The notes beneath the pieces are model-generated. The model had not been told where the DNA came from. It saw nothing but the letters and a program-made list of their open reading frames with translations, and did not search any database. A stretch of 64,000 nucleotides of DNA. Origin: Candidatus Gemmiger stercorigallinarum. Lineage in GTDB: Bacteria; Bacillota; Clostridia; Oscillospirales; Ruminococcaceae. The stretch lies in assembly GCA_019119495.1 (NCBI GenBank), contig DWWX01000020.1, forward strand, positions 183,738 to 247,737, written 5' to 3'. Made by a program: the position numbers and the translations under genes. Positions 23,910 to 32,647 of the stretch are shown piece by piece. How positions within the stretch are numbered: the stretch's first letter is position 1; each line of letters starts with the position of its first letter.

Positions 23910-26432
23910 ATGAAATTACTTGTCCTGGACGGCAACAGCCTGGTCAACCGCGCGTTCTTCGGCATCAAGGTGCTGACGACCAAGGACGGCCGATACACCA
24001 ACGCCATCTACGGGTTCCAGAACATCCTGCTCAACCTGCTTTCGGCCCACAAGCCGGACGCCGTCGCCATCGCCTGGGACGAGAAGGCCCCCACCTTCCG
24101 CCATAACGCCTACGACGGCTACAAGGCCACCCGCCACGGCATGCCGCAGGAACTGGCCGAGCAGATGCCGGTGCTGAAACAACTGCTGGCCGATCTGGGC
24201 TTTGCCCAGGTCAGCAAGGCGGGCTGGGAGGCCGACGATATCCTGGGCACGCTGGCCGCCGCCAATGAGGCGCAGGGCGGCGCCACCCTGCTGGCCACCG
24301 GCGACCGGGACAGTTTGCAGCTGGTGGACAAAGCCACCACCGTGCTGCTGGCCACCAACCGGGAAACGCTGACGATGGACGAGGATGCCATCCGCGAAAA
24401 ATACGGCGTGACCCCGCCCCAGCTGATCGAAGTCAAAAGCCTGATGGGCGACAGTTCCGACAACATCCCCGGCGTGGCGGGCATTGGCGAAAAGACGGCG
24501 CTTTCGCTTGTGCAGAAATTCGGCAGCCTGGCAGGCGTTTACGAGAACATCGACGACAAGGCCATCAAGCCCAAGCAGCGCGAAAACCTGCTGAACCACC
24601 GGCAGGAGGCCGAGATGAGCCGCATGCTGGGAACCATCCGAAAGGACGCGCCCATCGAGACCGACCCCGCCGCCTACGCCCGCACCGCCGGCGACCCGGC
24701 GGACGCCGCCCAGCTGCTGGCCGACCTGGAGATGCACAAGCTGGCCGAACGCTGGGGCCTGGACGAGACCGCTGCCCAGCCGGAAACGCCGCTGGCCGAG
24801 GTGGAGGCCCAGCCCCTGCCGCTGGCTTTTGACGGCCGGTATTTTGTGGCGCAGGTTGCCGCAAAGGACGGCAGCGGTGCCTGGTACGCGGTGCAGACGC
24901 AGCCGGAACCGGCTGTCTTTTGCCTGGACGACGCGCTGCTGCCCGCTTTGCTGGACAGCGGCGCCGAGGTGTGGGCCTTTGACGCAAAGCCTTTGTACCG
25001 CAAAGCCCTGGCCGCCGGCGGCGTGGGCAGGGCCATCCGCTTTGACGGCAAGCTGGCTGCCTACCTGCTGAACCCTTCCGCCAGCAAATACGAGGTCGCG
25101 CCGCTGGCCGCCGAGTACGGCGTCCGCCCGGCGTTTGCCTGCGCCGAGTTTGCCGACGCCGGTGTGCTGGCCCCGCTGCTGGAAACGCTGCGCCGGAAAC
25201 TGGACGAACAGGGTATGGCTGCGCTGCACGATGCGATGGAGTTGCCGCTGGCCCGCGTGCTGGCGGACATGGAGCGCATCGGCTTTGCAGTGGACGCTGA
25301 GGGCATCCGCCGGTTCGGCGTGGAGCTGAAGGAGGAGCTGGAAGCCCTGCTGGCCCGCATCTATGACGAGGTGGGTTACACCTTTAACCTGAACAGCCCC
25401 AAGCAGCTGGGCGAGGCGCTGTTTGACAAGCTGGGTCTGCCGCCCCGCAAAAAGACCAAAAGCGGCTATTCCACCGACGCCGAAACACTGGAGAGCCTGC
25501 GCCCTTACAGCCCGGTGGTGGACGACATTTTGAAATACCGCACCTACCAAAAGCTGAACTCCACCTATGCGGAGGGGCTTTTGAAGGCCATCGGGCCGGA
25601 TGGGCGCATCCATTCGACGTTTATCCAGACCGAGGCCCGCACCGGGCGCATCAGCTCCACCGAGCCCAATTTGCAGAACATCCCCATCCGCACCGAGCTG
25701 GGCAGCCGGCTGCGGGGTTACTTTGTGGCGGACGGCGGCCGCACGCTGGTGGACGCCGATTACAGCCAGATCGAGCTGCGCATTTTGGCGCACATCACCG
25801 GCGACGAGGCCATGCAGCACGCCTTCCAGAGCGGGGCGGACATCCACCGCTCCACCGCCGCCAAGATCTACGGCATCCCCCAGGAGGCCGTCACCCACGA
25901 GCTGCGCACTTCGGCCAAGGCGATCAACTTCGGCATCATGTACGGCAAGGGGGCCTTCTCGCTCAGCCGCGACCTGGGCGTTTCGGTCAAGGAGGCGGAG
26001 GCCTTCCTGAAAACCTACCTGAACACCTTCCCCAAGGTGGACGGCTACATGAAGGACTGCATCGCCCACGCCAGGGAAAACGGTTACGTTTCCACCCTGT
26101 TCGGCCGCCGGAGGCCGCTGCCGGAGCTGGCAAGCTCCAACTTCCAGGTGCGGGCCAGCGGCGAGCGGATGGCCCGCAACACCCCCATCCAGGGCACCGC
26201 GGCGGACATCATCAAGCTGGCGATGGTCCACGTCTGGCAGAGCCTGCGGGACGAGGGGCTGCAGGCCCGCCTGCTGTTGCAGGTACACGACGAGCTGATC
26301 GTGGAGGCCCCCGCCGGCGAGGTGGAGCGGGTCAAGGCGCTTTTGAAGGAGAAGATGGAGCAGGTGGTGCGCTACTCGGTGCCGCTGACCGTCGATGTGG
26401 GCACCGGCAAGACCTGGCTGGAAGCGCATTGA
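23910..26432 (+). CDS. polA: DNA polymerase I
   Basis: 840 residues. The 5'-3' exonuclease domain (about 1-290) has LLATGDRDSLQLV and GDSSDNIPGVAGIGEKTA. The middle domain keeps the 3'-5' exonuclease fold, but the usual Asp-x-Glu metal motif is absent, as in other Gram-positive PolA, so no proofreading is expected. The polymerase domain has DADYSQIELR near residue 615, the O-helix RTSAKAINFGIMYG (about 668) and VHDELIVEAP near residue 792. It fills gaps in repair and removes Okazaki primers. CGGAGG precedes the ATG. Confidence 0.98.
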   Translation: MKLLVLDGNSLVNRAFFGIKVLTTKDGRYTNAIYGFQNILLNLLSAHKPDAVAIAWDEKAPTFRHNAYDGYKATRHGMPQELAEQMPVLKQLLADLGFAQVSKAGWEADDILGTLAAANEAQGGATLLATGDRDSLQLVDKATTVLLATNRETLTMDEDAIREKYGVTPPQLIEVKSLMGDSSDNIPGVAGIGEKTALSLVQKFGSLAGVYENIDDKAIKPKQRENLLNHRQEAEMSRMLGTIRKDAPIETDPAAYARTAGDPADAAQLLADLEMHKLAERWGLDETAAQPETPLAEVEAQPLPLAFDGRYFVAQVAAKDGSGAWYAVQTQPEPAVFCLDDALLPALLDSGAEVWAFDAKPLYRKALAAGGVGRAIRFDGKLAAYLLNPSASKYEVAPLAAEYGVRPAFACAEFADAGVLAPLLETLRRKLDEQGMAALHDAMELPLARVLADMERIGFAVDAEGIRRFGVELKEELEALLARIYDEVGYTFNLNSPKQLGEALFDKLGLPPRKKTKSGYSTDAETLESLRPYSPVVDDILKYRTYQKLNSTYAEGLLKAIGPDGRIHSTFIQTEARTGRISSTEPNLQNIPIRTELGSRLRGYFVADGGRTLVDADYSQIELRILAHITGDEAMQHAFQSGADIHRSTAAKIYGIPQEAVTHELRTSAKAINFGIMYGKGAFSLSRDLGVSVKEAEAFLKTYLNTFPKVDGYMKDCIAHARENGYVSTLFGRRRPLPELASSNFQVRASGERMARNTPIQGTAADIIKLAMVHVWQSLRDEGLQARLLLQVHDELIVEAPAGEVERVKALLKEKMEQVVRYSVPLTVDVGTGKTWLEAH

Positions 26433-26479
26433 GAAGCGGACATTCGGCCGCGGGGGATGGCGAGAATGGGCAAAGCAAC

Positions 26480-26505
26480 AACATTCCATGCCGCGAATGT
26501 TTTTT
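26480..26505 (+). terminator. Probable terminator of polA
   Basis: AACATTC (26480-26486) pairs with GAATGTT (26495-26501) and is followed by TTTT. The remaining stretch to tsaD (26506-26739) has no gene that I can support. Confidence 0.55.
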
Positions 26506-26739
26506 CCCGGCAAGCAGACCAGCTTTCCAGCCATGCAAGGCAAATCGAGCCATGTAAAGTATTGCCGCTTTGCGAGTCATCCTGGCCTCTTTAGCAAAAA
26601 GGCCCGCCCTGCCGCGGCGCCTCTTTTGCCTGCATCGGAAGACCGTGCAGAACGCAGGCCCCCCCATGGAAAGACGGCACAGCAAACACAACAAAAACAG
26701 TCGTGCCCGCGGGCACAGAGTGGTTGGTGAAAGAGACAG

Positions 26740-27747
26740 ATGTATATTTTGGGAATCGAATCGACCTGCGACGAGACGGCGGCCGCCATCGTGCAGGACG
26801 GCCGGACGCTGGTCTCCAATGTGATCAGCACCAGCGTCAAGGAGCAGGCGCTGTACGGCGGCGTGGTGCCGGAGATCGCCAGCCGCCGCCATATCGAATA
26901 TATCAGCCCCACGGTGGAGAAAGCCCTGGCCGACGCCAACATGACCATGGCCGACGTGGACGCGGTGGCCGTGACCTTTGCGCCGGGGCTGATCGGCGCG
27001 GTGCTGGTGGGGGTCAACTTTGCCAAGGGGCTGGCCTACGCCAGCGGCAAGCCGCTGGTGCCGGTGCACCATCTGCGGGGGCACATTGCCGCCAATTATC
27101 TGACCGACCCGGAACTGGAACCGCCGTTTCTCTGCCTGGTGGCCAGCGGCGGGCACAGCCATATCGTGATGGTGGAGGATTGGTGCCGCTACAAGGTGCT
27201 GGGCCGCACGGTGGACGACGCCGCCGGCGAGGCCTTTGACAAGGTGGCGCGCACGCTGGGCCTGCCCTACCCCGGCGGCCCCAGCGTATCCGCGGCCGCC
27301 AGAACCGGAGACCCCCACGCCTACCGCCTGCCCACGCCCCACGTGGAAGGCAAATACAATGTGAGTTTTTCCGGCCTGAAAACCGCCGTCATCAACGAGG
27401 TGCACAACGCCCGGCAGAAAGGGCTGGAGATCAGCGTGCCGGACATGGCCGCCAGCTTCCAGGAGCGCATCGCCCAGATTTTGGCCAAAAAACTGCTGGC
27501 CGCCGCGGCGGATACCGGCGCAAAAACCGTCTGCCTGGCGGGCGGCGTGGCCGCCAACGGCCGGCTGCGCCAGCTGGTGAACGACGGCGTGCAGAAACTG
27601 GGCGCCAAAGTGTATCTGCCGGAGCTGAAATACTGCGGCGACAACGGCGCCATGATCGCCGCGCAGGGGTATTACGAGTATCGGGACGGCAACCTCGCCG
27701 GCCTGACGCTCAACGGCCTGCCCACCCTGCCGATCGATTACCGGTAA
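26740..27747 (+). CDS. tsaD: tRNA N6-adenosine threonylcarbamoyltransferase
   Basis: 335 residues. GIESTCDETAAAIV near residue 5 and the metal-binding VHHLRGHIAANYL near residue 107 (two His of the H-x3-H site) mark the Kae1/TsaD family; CLVASGGHSHIV and the C-terminal CLAGGVAANGRLR and CGDNGAMIA follow. It transfers threonylcarbamoyl to A37 of ANN-decoding tRNAs together with TsaB/TsaE, which are not in this window. It precedes the cat-like gene, whose leader begins about 40 nt after the stop. Confidence 0.97.
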   Translation: MYILGIESTCDETAAAIVQDGRTLVSNVISTSVKEQALYGGVVPEIASRRHIEYISPTVEKALADANMTMADVDAVAVTFAPGLIGAVLVGVNFAKGLAYASGKPLVPVHHLRGHIAANYLTDPELEPPFLCLVASGGHSHIVMVEDWCRYKVLGRTVDDAAGEAFDKVARTLGLPYPGGPSVSAAARTGDPHAYRLPTPHVEGKYNVSFSGLKTAVINEVHNARQKGLEISVPDMAASFQERIAQILAKKLLAAAADTGAKTVCLAGGVAANGRLRQLVNDGVQKLGAKVYLPELKYCGDNGAMIAAQGYYEYRDGNLAGLTLNGLPTLPIDYR

Positions 27748-27800
27748 GCGGTTTTCCGCTTGATCTCTTCGATTCTCACATTCTGAAAGGCGGTGACTGG

Positions 27801-27839
27801 ATGAAACGCGGCCTTGACTTTGCTCCATGCAAGGCTTGA
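27801..27839 (+). CDS. Putative 12-residue leader peptide of the cat-like gene
   Basis: A short ORF reading MKRGLDFAPCKA, with an AAAGGCGGTG ribosome site 5-14 nt upstream of the ATG. Its last third overlaps the first arm of the leader hairpins, the arrangement known for leader peptides of inducible cat and erm genes, where a stalled ribosome changes the folding. The peptide sequence is not one that I recognise; the argument is position and structure. Confidence 0.5.
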   Translation: MKRGLDFAPCKA

Positions 27840-27917
27840 TGGAACAAACTTGTATGGAGCATGTACAGGATTCCATTCCGGACAGCCTTGCATTTTGAGA
27901 CTGCAAATGCAAAGGAG
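27821..27917 (+). promoter_or_regulatory. Attenuator-like leader with competing hairpins
   Basis: Three pairings are possible. (A) 27821-27833 with 27849-27861, 13 bp with one G-U. (B) 27827-27836 (ATGCAAGGCT) with 27884-27893, 10 bp, which excludes A. (C) 27888-27895 (TTGCATTT) with 27905-27912, 8 bp, extendable so that it pairs part of the AAAGGAG ribosome site at 27911-27917 and excludes B. A plus C would close the cat-like ribosome site; B would open it. Confidence 0.65.
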
Positions 27918-27924
27918 AACAGAA

Positions 27925-28578
27925 ATGGAATATCATTTTACCAAGATCGACCTTAACCGCTGGTCCAGAGGGAAACTGTTTTGCACCTACATTGACCATA
28001 TGCGCATCGTCATGAGCCTTACGGTCGAATTGGATGTGACGCATCTGCTGGAGCTTTCCAAAGCCAATGGGCTGAAGTTTTATCCCTGTATGATCTGGGC
28101 GGTGTCAAAAATTATAAATGCCCACGACGAGTTCAAATACGGTTGGGGTTCTGACGGCGGTTTGATCCGATGGGATTTCGTCTCCCCTTCCTACGCAGAC
28201 TTCCACAAGGAGGACGAATCCTTCACCAAGCTTGTGACCGGATATTCGCCCGATCTGTTGGATTTCCACGCACGCTTTCTGGCAGACAGAAAATCGTACA
28301 GAGACTGCCGCGGCTTTGCCGAACGCCAGCCGCCCAACTTTTTTGATGTATCCTGCCTGCCCTGGGTCCGCTACCAGCACTTTGACGTCCATGTTTTCGA
28401 CGAGGGGACGTTTTTGGCGCCGGTTGTCACGTGGGGAAAATACACGCCGGAACACGGCAGGTATCAAATGCCGGTCAGCATGAACATCCACCACGCTGTG
28501 GCGGACGGGTTCCATTTGTCCCGATTTTTTATCGAGCTTCAGGAGCTTGTCCAGGCTTTCCCCTGCGCACAAATCTGA
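27925..28578 (+). CDS. Chloramphenicol acetyltransferase (CatA-type)
   Basis: A 217-residue CatA-like protein, normal family length. The residues that match CAT catalytic positions are all present: His190 in HHAVADGFH (CAT His195), Asp194 (Asp199), Ser143 in VSCLPW (Ser148) and Thr169 in VTWGKY (Thr174), with the same spacing between them. The CAT core motifs KFYPCMIWAVSKIIN and FLAPVVTWGKY are also visible. The expected activity is acetyl-CoA-dependent O-acetylation of chloramphenicol or a related alcohol; the true substrate is not shown. Its base and codon usage is clearly less G+C-rich than its neighbours, a sign of transfer. It is preceded by an attenuator-like leader. Confidence 0.82.
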   Translation: MEYHFTKIDLNRWSRGKLFCTYIDHMRIVMSLTVELDVTHLLELSKANGLKFYPCMIWAVSKIINAHDEFKYGWGSDGGLIRWDFVSPSYADFHKEDESFTKLVTGYSPDLLDFHARFLADRKSYRDCRGFAERQPPNFFDVSCLPWVRYQHFDVHVFDEGTFLAPVVTWGKYTPEHGRYQMPVSMNIHHAVADGFHLSRFFIELQELVQAFPCAQI

Positions 28579-28592
28579 CAAGGGGTCTTTTT

Positions 28593-29114
28593 ATGAACGG
28601 CTTTCTTTTGCTGGTCCCCTTTTTCCTGATCCGTTTCGGGCTGATGGCCCGGCTTGACCATGCTTCGCTGGCCCGTGCCGCCCATTTTGCGCCGATGCGG
28701 GGCGGGGAGCGGGCGGCGTATCTTGTGTATCAGCTGGCAAACGCCGGCATTCTGCTGTATCCGCTGTTTCTGACGGTGCCGGCGGAGCTTAGCTGGCCGA
28801 CAGCCGCGGGTGCGGCGCTGTATCTGGGCGGGCTGGCGCTGTGCTCCGCTTCCGTCATCTGCTTTGCCCGGCCGGACGCCCGCGGGCTGAACCGAAACGG
28901 CGTCTACCGCTATTCCCGCAATCCCATGTATTTGGCGTATTTTCTTTGCTTTGCCGGCATGGCAGTGCTGACCCGCTCCTGGGGGCTGCTCGCCCTGGTT
29001 CTGGTGTTTCAGGTCTGCGCCCACCGGGTCATCCTGGCCGAGGAGCGGGAATGCCTGGCGCGGTTCGGCGAACCGTACCGGCAATACATAGAACAGGTGC
29101 GGCGTTACCTGTAA
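28593..29114 (+). CDS. Isoprenylcysteine carboxyl methyltransferase-like protein
   Basis: A 173-residue membrane protein with four to five hydrophobic helices and the C-terminal ICMT/PEMT motif near residue 108: NGVYRYSRNPMYLAYFL, then a Glu-rich end (LAEERECLARFGEPYRQYIEQVRRYL). Bacterial members are often called methyltransferases of unknown substrate; some act on phospholipids. AAGGGG precedes the ATG, 14 nt after the cat-like stop, so they form one unit. Unlike the cat-like gene it has the high-G+C codon usage of the genome. Confidence 0.75.
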   Translation: MNGFLLLVPFFLIRFGLMARLDHASLARAAHFAPMRGGERAAYLVYQLANAGILLYPLFLTVPAELSWPTAAGAALYLGGLALCSASVICFARPDARGLNRNGVYRYSRNPMYLAYFLCFAGMAVLTRSWGLLALVLVFQVCAHRVILAEERECLARFGEPYRQYIEQVRRYL

Positions 29115-29133
29115 ATCTTTTCTTTTTATATGG

Positions 29134-29178
29134 GATCCCCCGGTTTGGGCGCAGGAAAGGCCCGGACCGGGGATTTTT
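29134..29178 (+). terminator. Terminator after the cat-like / ICMT-like unit
   Basis: 29135-29150 pairs with 29160-29174 (with one bulged C and two G-U pairs) and is followed by TTTTT. Confidence 0.7.
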
Positions 29179-29327
29179 GCTGCCATAAGGCGTTTCCCGG
29201 CGGTTTGGGCAACCTTTGGTCAGCACTTGCTTTCCCGCATTTTTTCCGCCGGCATCGAATACACTGGAACAGCCGGCGGATCGATCCTTTGCCGGCTGCC
29301 TGGCCGCGGCGAAGGGAGGTGCGGTGC

Positions 29328-30197
29328 TTGAAAACGGTCATCTATCTGGATGTACTGCTGCTGGTCAACTTTCTGGCCGGATACTTTCTGCTGATGGCGG
29401 CGGGGCTTCTGTCCGGCTGTGCGGCCCGGCAGCTTCGGCTGCTTGCGGGGGCCGGGCTGGCGGCGCTCTCGGCGCTTGTCTTGTTCGCGCCGGAACTGCC
29501 CTATCCGGCGCAGATCCTGTACAAACTGGGCACCGGTGCGGCGGTGGTCTGGGCGGCGTTCAGCTTCCGGGGCATCCGGCGGTTTTTGTGCGCCGTATTC
29601 TGGTACGCCACGCTCAACCTGCTGCTGGCCGGGCTGGCGCTTTTGGTCATCACGCAGACGGGCGCGCCCTTTGTCGAGACAAACAACCTGGCGGTCTATC
29701 TGCGCGTCTCGCCGCTGGTGCTGCTGGCGCTGGCGGGGGTCTGCTGCCTGGCGGTGGAGCTGGCCCTGCGGTTTTTGGGCCGGGCCGAACCGCCGGCCGA
29801 AACCATCGGCGTGGAGCTGGAGCTGTGCGGCGCCAAGGTCTGCCTGCGGGCGGCGCTGGACACCGGCTGCCATCTGAAAGATCCCATCACCTGCCTGCCG
29901 GTTCTGCTGGTCAGCTACCCGGACGCCGAGACCCGCCTGCCACAGCCGCTGCGGGAATTTTTGGACGCCTGGTTTGGCGGCGACCCGCCCGCCGAGCCGC
30001 CGGATGGGCTGCCGCTGCGGCTGATCCCCTGCACCACCGCCGAGCAGGCGGCGCTGCTGCCGGGGTTTGCGGTGGGGCGCATCGGGCTGATCTCGCCCCG
30101 CGGGGTGATGCCGCTGGACCGCACGGCGGTGGCGTTTTCCCGCCAGAGCTTCGGCAGCGAAAAATGCGAGGCCCTGTACGGGTCGGATTTCCTGTAA
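29328..30197 (+). CDS. spoIIGA: Sigma-E processing peptidase SpoIIGA
   Basis: A 289-residue protein with about five N-terminal membrane helices (residues 1-155) and a C-terminal aspartic-protease-like domain whose catalytic motif is ALDTGCHLKDP near residue 178. SpoIIGA cleaves pro-sigma-E in the mother cell after septation. The start is TTG at 29328, 7 nt after AGGGAGGTG; there is no ATG that fits. It is directly followed by sigE, its substrate, as in all endospore formers. Confidence 0.9.
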   Translation: MKTVIYLDVLLLVNFLAGYFLLMAAGLLSGCAARQLRLLAGAGLAALSALVLFAPELPYPAQILYKLGTGAAVVWAAFSFRGIRRFLCAVFWYATLNLLLAGLALLVITQTGAPFVETNNLAVYLRVSPLVLLALAGVCCLAVELALRFLGRAEPPAETIGVELELCGAKVCLRAALDTGCHLKDPITCLPVLLVSYPDAETRLPQPLREFLDAWFGGDPPAEPPDGLPLRLIPCTTAEQAALLPGFAVGRIGLISPRGVMPLDRTAVAFSRQSFGSEKCEALYGSDFL

Positions 30198-30331
30198 AAG
30201 GGCTGCGGCCATGAAAATGTAACTGCGCCGGAACTACTCAAAAAGGTCCAGCGCATGACAGCCCCGCCCCTGCCGGGCTTTTGTACATAGATCCGTCCCG
30301 ACACTGTCCACTGGAAAAGGAGGTTTCCGCC

Positions 30332-31042
30332 ATGACCATCGCCCAGGTAAAGGAACGCATCGGCCGGTTTCTTTTGCAGGTTTCCGCCCCGCAGACGCTG
30401 CACTACATCAACGGCCCCGATACCCTGCCGCCGCCGCTCTCGCCGGAGGAAGAACGGGAGGTCTTTGCGGCGCTGGCCGCCGGCAGCCCGGACGCCCGCG
30501 ACCGGCTGATCACACATAACCTGCGGCTGGTGGTGTACATTGCCAAAAAGTTCGAAAGTTCCACCGCCGGCATCGAGGACATGATCTCCATCGGCACCAT
30601 CGGGCTGATCAAGGCGGTAAACACCTTTGAGCCGGACAAGAACATCAAGCTGGCCACCTACGCCAGCCGCTGCATCGAAAACGAGATCCTGATGTATCTG
30701 CGCAAAGGCTCCAACCGGCGGCAGGACGCCAGCATTGACGAGCCGCTGAACACCGATTCCGACGGCAACGAACTGCTGCTGGTGGATGTGCTGGTCAGCG
30801 AGGATGCCCAGGTGGGCGAGGAGCTGGAGCGAGGCGCCGAGCGCGCCGCGCTGCGCCGGGCCGTTGACCGGCTTGCCCCGCGGGAACGGCAGATCATGGA
30901 GCTGCGCTTTGGCCTGTACGGCGGCACCGAGCATACCCAGAAGGAGGTTGCCGACATCATCGGCATCTCGCAGAGTTATATCTCACGGCTGGAAAAGCGC
31001 ATCATCAAGCGGCTGCGGCGGGAGCTGGAAGCCGCGGTGTAA
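30332..31042 (+). CDS. sigE: RNA polymerase sporulation sigma factor SigE
   Basis: A 236-residue sigma-70 family factor. The N-terminal pro-sequence (about 1-28, [17 protein letters not shown]) is amphipathic as in pro-sigma-E. Region 2 contains [16 protein letters not shown] and [12 protein letters not shown], and region 4 contains [14 protein letters not shown]. It directs early mother-cell transcription, including the yqfC/yqfD and ylbJ loci elsewhere in this window. AAAAGGAGG precedes the ATG. Confidence 0.95.
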   Translation: MTIAQVKERIGRFLLQVSAPQTLHYINGPDTLPPPLSPEEEREVFAALAAGSPDARDRLITHNLRLVVYIAKKFESSTAGIEDMISIGTIGLIKAVNTFEPDKNIKLATYASRCIENEILMYLRKGSNRRQDASIDEPLNTDSDGNELLLVDVLVSEDAQVGEELERGAERAALRRAVDRLAPRERQIMELRFGLYGGTEHTQKEVADIIGISQSYISRLEKRIIKRLRRELEAAV

Positions 31043-31060
31043 CGGCTGCATACGGCGGCA

Positions 31061-31105
31061 CAGGCCCCCGGCGCAGGGGAGCGTATCCCCTGCGCCGGGG
31101 GCCTG
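31061..31105. terminator. Terminator of sigE, perhaps bidirectional
   Basis: A perfect 20-bp stem: 31061-31080 with 31086-31105, loop GCGTA, followed by GCTTTG. It converges with the minus-strand gene at 31125. Confidence 0.8.
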
Positions 31106-31124
31106 GCTTTGTCCGAGCGTTTGC

Positions 31125-31664
31125 TCAGCGTTTCATCTTGCCGGAAGTCCCGGTGACAAATTCGGTCGAGATGCCGCCCATCACATTCATCTCCGCGCCG
31201 GGGGCGAACACGGCAAAATCGAAGCCGTCCTGCGTCCAGGTAAAAATGGATTCCCGCCCCGGAGACTGGCTCAGCGTCACATCCACATCCCCTACCGGGA
31301 AGATGCCAACGCTCTCATACTCGTAGTCCCGGTAGCGAGCGGGCAGGTTCAGCGTCCCTGTCGGGGCGGCCCGCAGGGTCACGTCGTCGCTGTGCGCCAC
31401 CGAGAATTCCACCTCCGCCACGCCGTCGTCCACCAGCCAGTAGCGGGTGGGCGTCAGGGTGTCGGTATCCGGCAGGCCGTCCAGCCGGAAGTCCCGGTAG
31501 CCCAGGTAGTCCGGCGTCTCGTACTCCACATAGGTTTCCCGTCCGTCAGGCCGGGGCGTATTCCGTGGGCCGCGGTTTATCACTACCAGCACGACCGCCA
31601 GCCCGGCCGTGGATGCGGCAAATACTGCTGTCAAAATGACCCAGATGGATTGTTCCATAACCAT
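31125..31664 (-). CDS. Membrane-anchored hypothetical protein between sigE and sigG
   Basis: A 179-residue protein with one N-terminal membrane helix (about 7-29) and an acidic extracytoplasmic part rich in Tyr, Asp and Thr with beta-type sequence (for example RYWLVDDGVAEVEFSVAHS near residue 73). It is unknown to me. AGGAGG lies upstream and serves an ATG at 31664 or, with better spacing, one at 31658. It lies on the strand opposite to the sigE/sigG genes and shares their terminator. Confidence 0.65.
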   Translation of the reverse strand: MVMEQSIWVILTAVFAASTAGLAVVLVVINRGPRNTPRPDGRETYVEYETPDYLGYRDFRLDGLPDTDTLTPTRYWLVDDGVAEVEFSVAHSDDVTLRAAPTGTLNLPARYRDYEYESVGIFPVGDVDVTLSQSPGRESIFTWTQDGFDFAVFAPGAEMNVMGGISTEFVTGTSGKMKR

Positions 31665-31782
31665 CCCCCCTCCTGCGCTATCCTATGCCGGCAGCCGTGC
31701 GGTCGTGCCACGGTTTCCAAAATTTGTATTGTCTGCCCCGGAGGTTTTGGGCCCATACTCCTGTCACAGGAGGATGGCGAAG

Positions 31783-32562
31783 ATGTATGCAGGAAAAGTA
31801 GAGATCTGCGGTGTAAACACCGCGCAGCTTCCCGTTTTGAGCGAGAAACAAAAGACCGCGCTGCTGGCGGCCGCCCATGCGGGGGACGCCGACGCACGGC
31901 AGCAGATGATCCAGGGCAACCTGCGCCTGGTGCTGAGCGTGGTGCAGAAATTTGCCGGCCGGGGCGAGAATCTGGACGATCTGTTCCAGGTGGGGTGCAT
32001 CGGGCTGATCAAGGCGATCGACCACTTTGACCCGGCACAGAACGTGCGCTTTTCCACCTACGGCGTGCCGATGATCGTGGGCGAGATCCGCCGCTTTCTG
32101 CGGGATAACAACGCTGTGCGGGTCAGCCGCTCCATCCGCGACCTGGCCTACAAGTCGATGCAGGCGAGAGAGGCATTGCAGCAAAAAGGCGGCCGGGAAC
32201 CCCATATCGCGGAGATCGCCGAGTATGTGGGCGCGGCGCCGGAGAACGTAGCCATGGCGCTGGAGTCGGTGGTGGAGCCGGCCAGCCTGTACGAGCCGGC
32301 CTACTCGGACGGCGAGGACAGCGTTGCCATCATGGACCAGGTCAACGAGGGCAGCAGCGAGGAAAGCTGGATCAGCGATATCATGTTCCGGGACACCGTG
32401 CGTGCGCTGACCCCGCGGGAAAAAAAGATCATCTCTCTGCGGTATCTGGCCGGCAAAACCCAGATGCAGGTCGCCAGAGAGATCGGCATCAGCCAGGCAC
32501 AGGTCAGCCGGCTGGAGAAAAATGCGCTGCGCCGCATCAAAGAGGAGATCTCGGCCGGGTAA
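31783..32562 (+). CDS. sigG: RNA polymerase sporulation sigma factor SigG
   Basis: A 259-residue factor starting MYAGKVEICGVNTAQLPVLS, the typical sigma-G N-terminus (KVEICGV). Region 2 (about 60-130) has NLDDLFQVGCIGLIKAIDHFD and FSTYGVPMIVGEIRRFLRD; region 4 has GISQAQVSRLEKNALRRIKEE. It directs late forespore transcription. AGGAGG at 31768-31773 fits the ATG at 31783, 9 nt away; the in-frame ATG at 31774 touches it. It is the second sigma factor of the block, separated from sigE by the minus-strand gene. Confidence 0.95.
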   Translation: MYAGKVEICGVNTAQLPVLSEKQKTALLAAAHAGDADARQQMIQGNLRLVLSVVQKFAGRGENLDDLFQVGCIGLIKAIDHFDPAQNVRFSTYGVPMIVGEIRRFLRDNNAVRVSRSIRDLAYKSMQAREALQQKGGREPHIAEIAEYVGAAPENVAMALESVVEPASLYEPAYSDGEDSVAIMDQVNEGSSEESWISDIMFRDTVRALTPREKKIISLRYLAGKTQMQVAREIGISQAQVSRLEKNALRRIKEEISAG

Positions 32563-32593
32563 GGCCGGGCGGCAGCGCATCGGCACAGAAAAC

Positions 32594-32638
32594 AGGCAGG
32601 CCGCGAGGAATCTACCCGCGGCCTGCCTGCACTTTTTT
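32594..32638 (+). terminator. Terminator of sigG
   Basis: AGGCAGGCCGCG (32594-32605) pairs with 32617-32628 and is followed by GCACTTTTTT. Confidence 0.85.
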
Positions 32639-32647
32639 GTGGTTCTG

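Noticed and set aside
23916-26543. An 875-codon minus-strand open frame inside polA
   Set aside because: It mirrors polA codons and has no ribosome site or family motif; polA is clear on the plus strand.
26494-26730. An open frame between polA and tsaD
   Set aside because: It has no ribosome site and a translation without recognisable features; the region looks like a terminator and spacer.
29180-29330. Possible Spo0A boxes upstream of spoIIGA
   Set aside because: Only a partial TCGAA match is visible (near 29256), with no well-spaced pair of boxes or recognisable -35/-10 at 21-22 bp; not strong enough to report.
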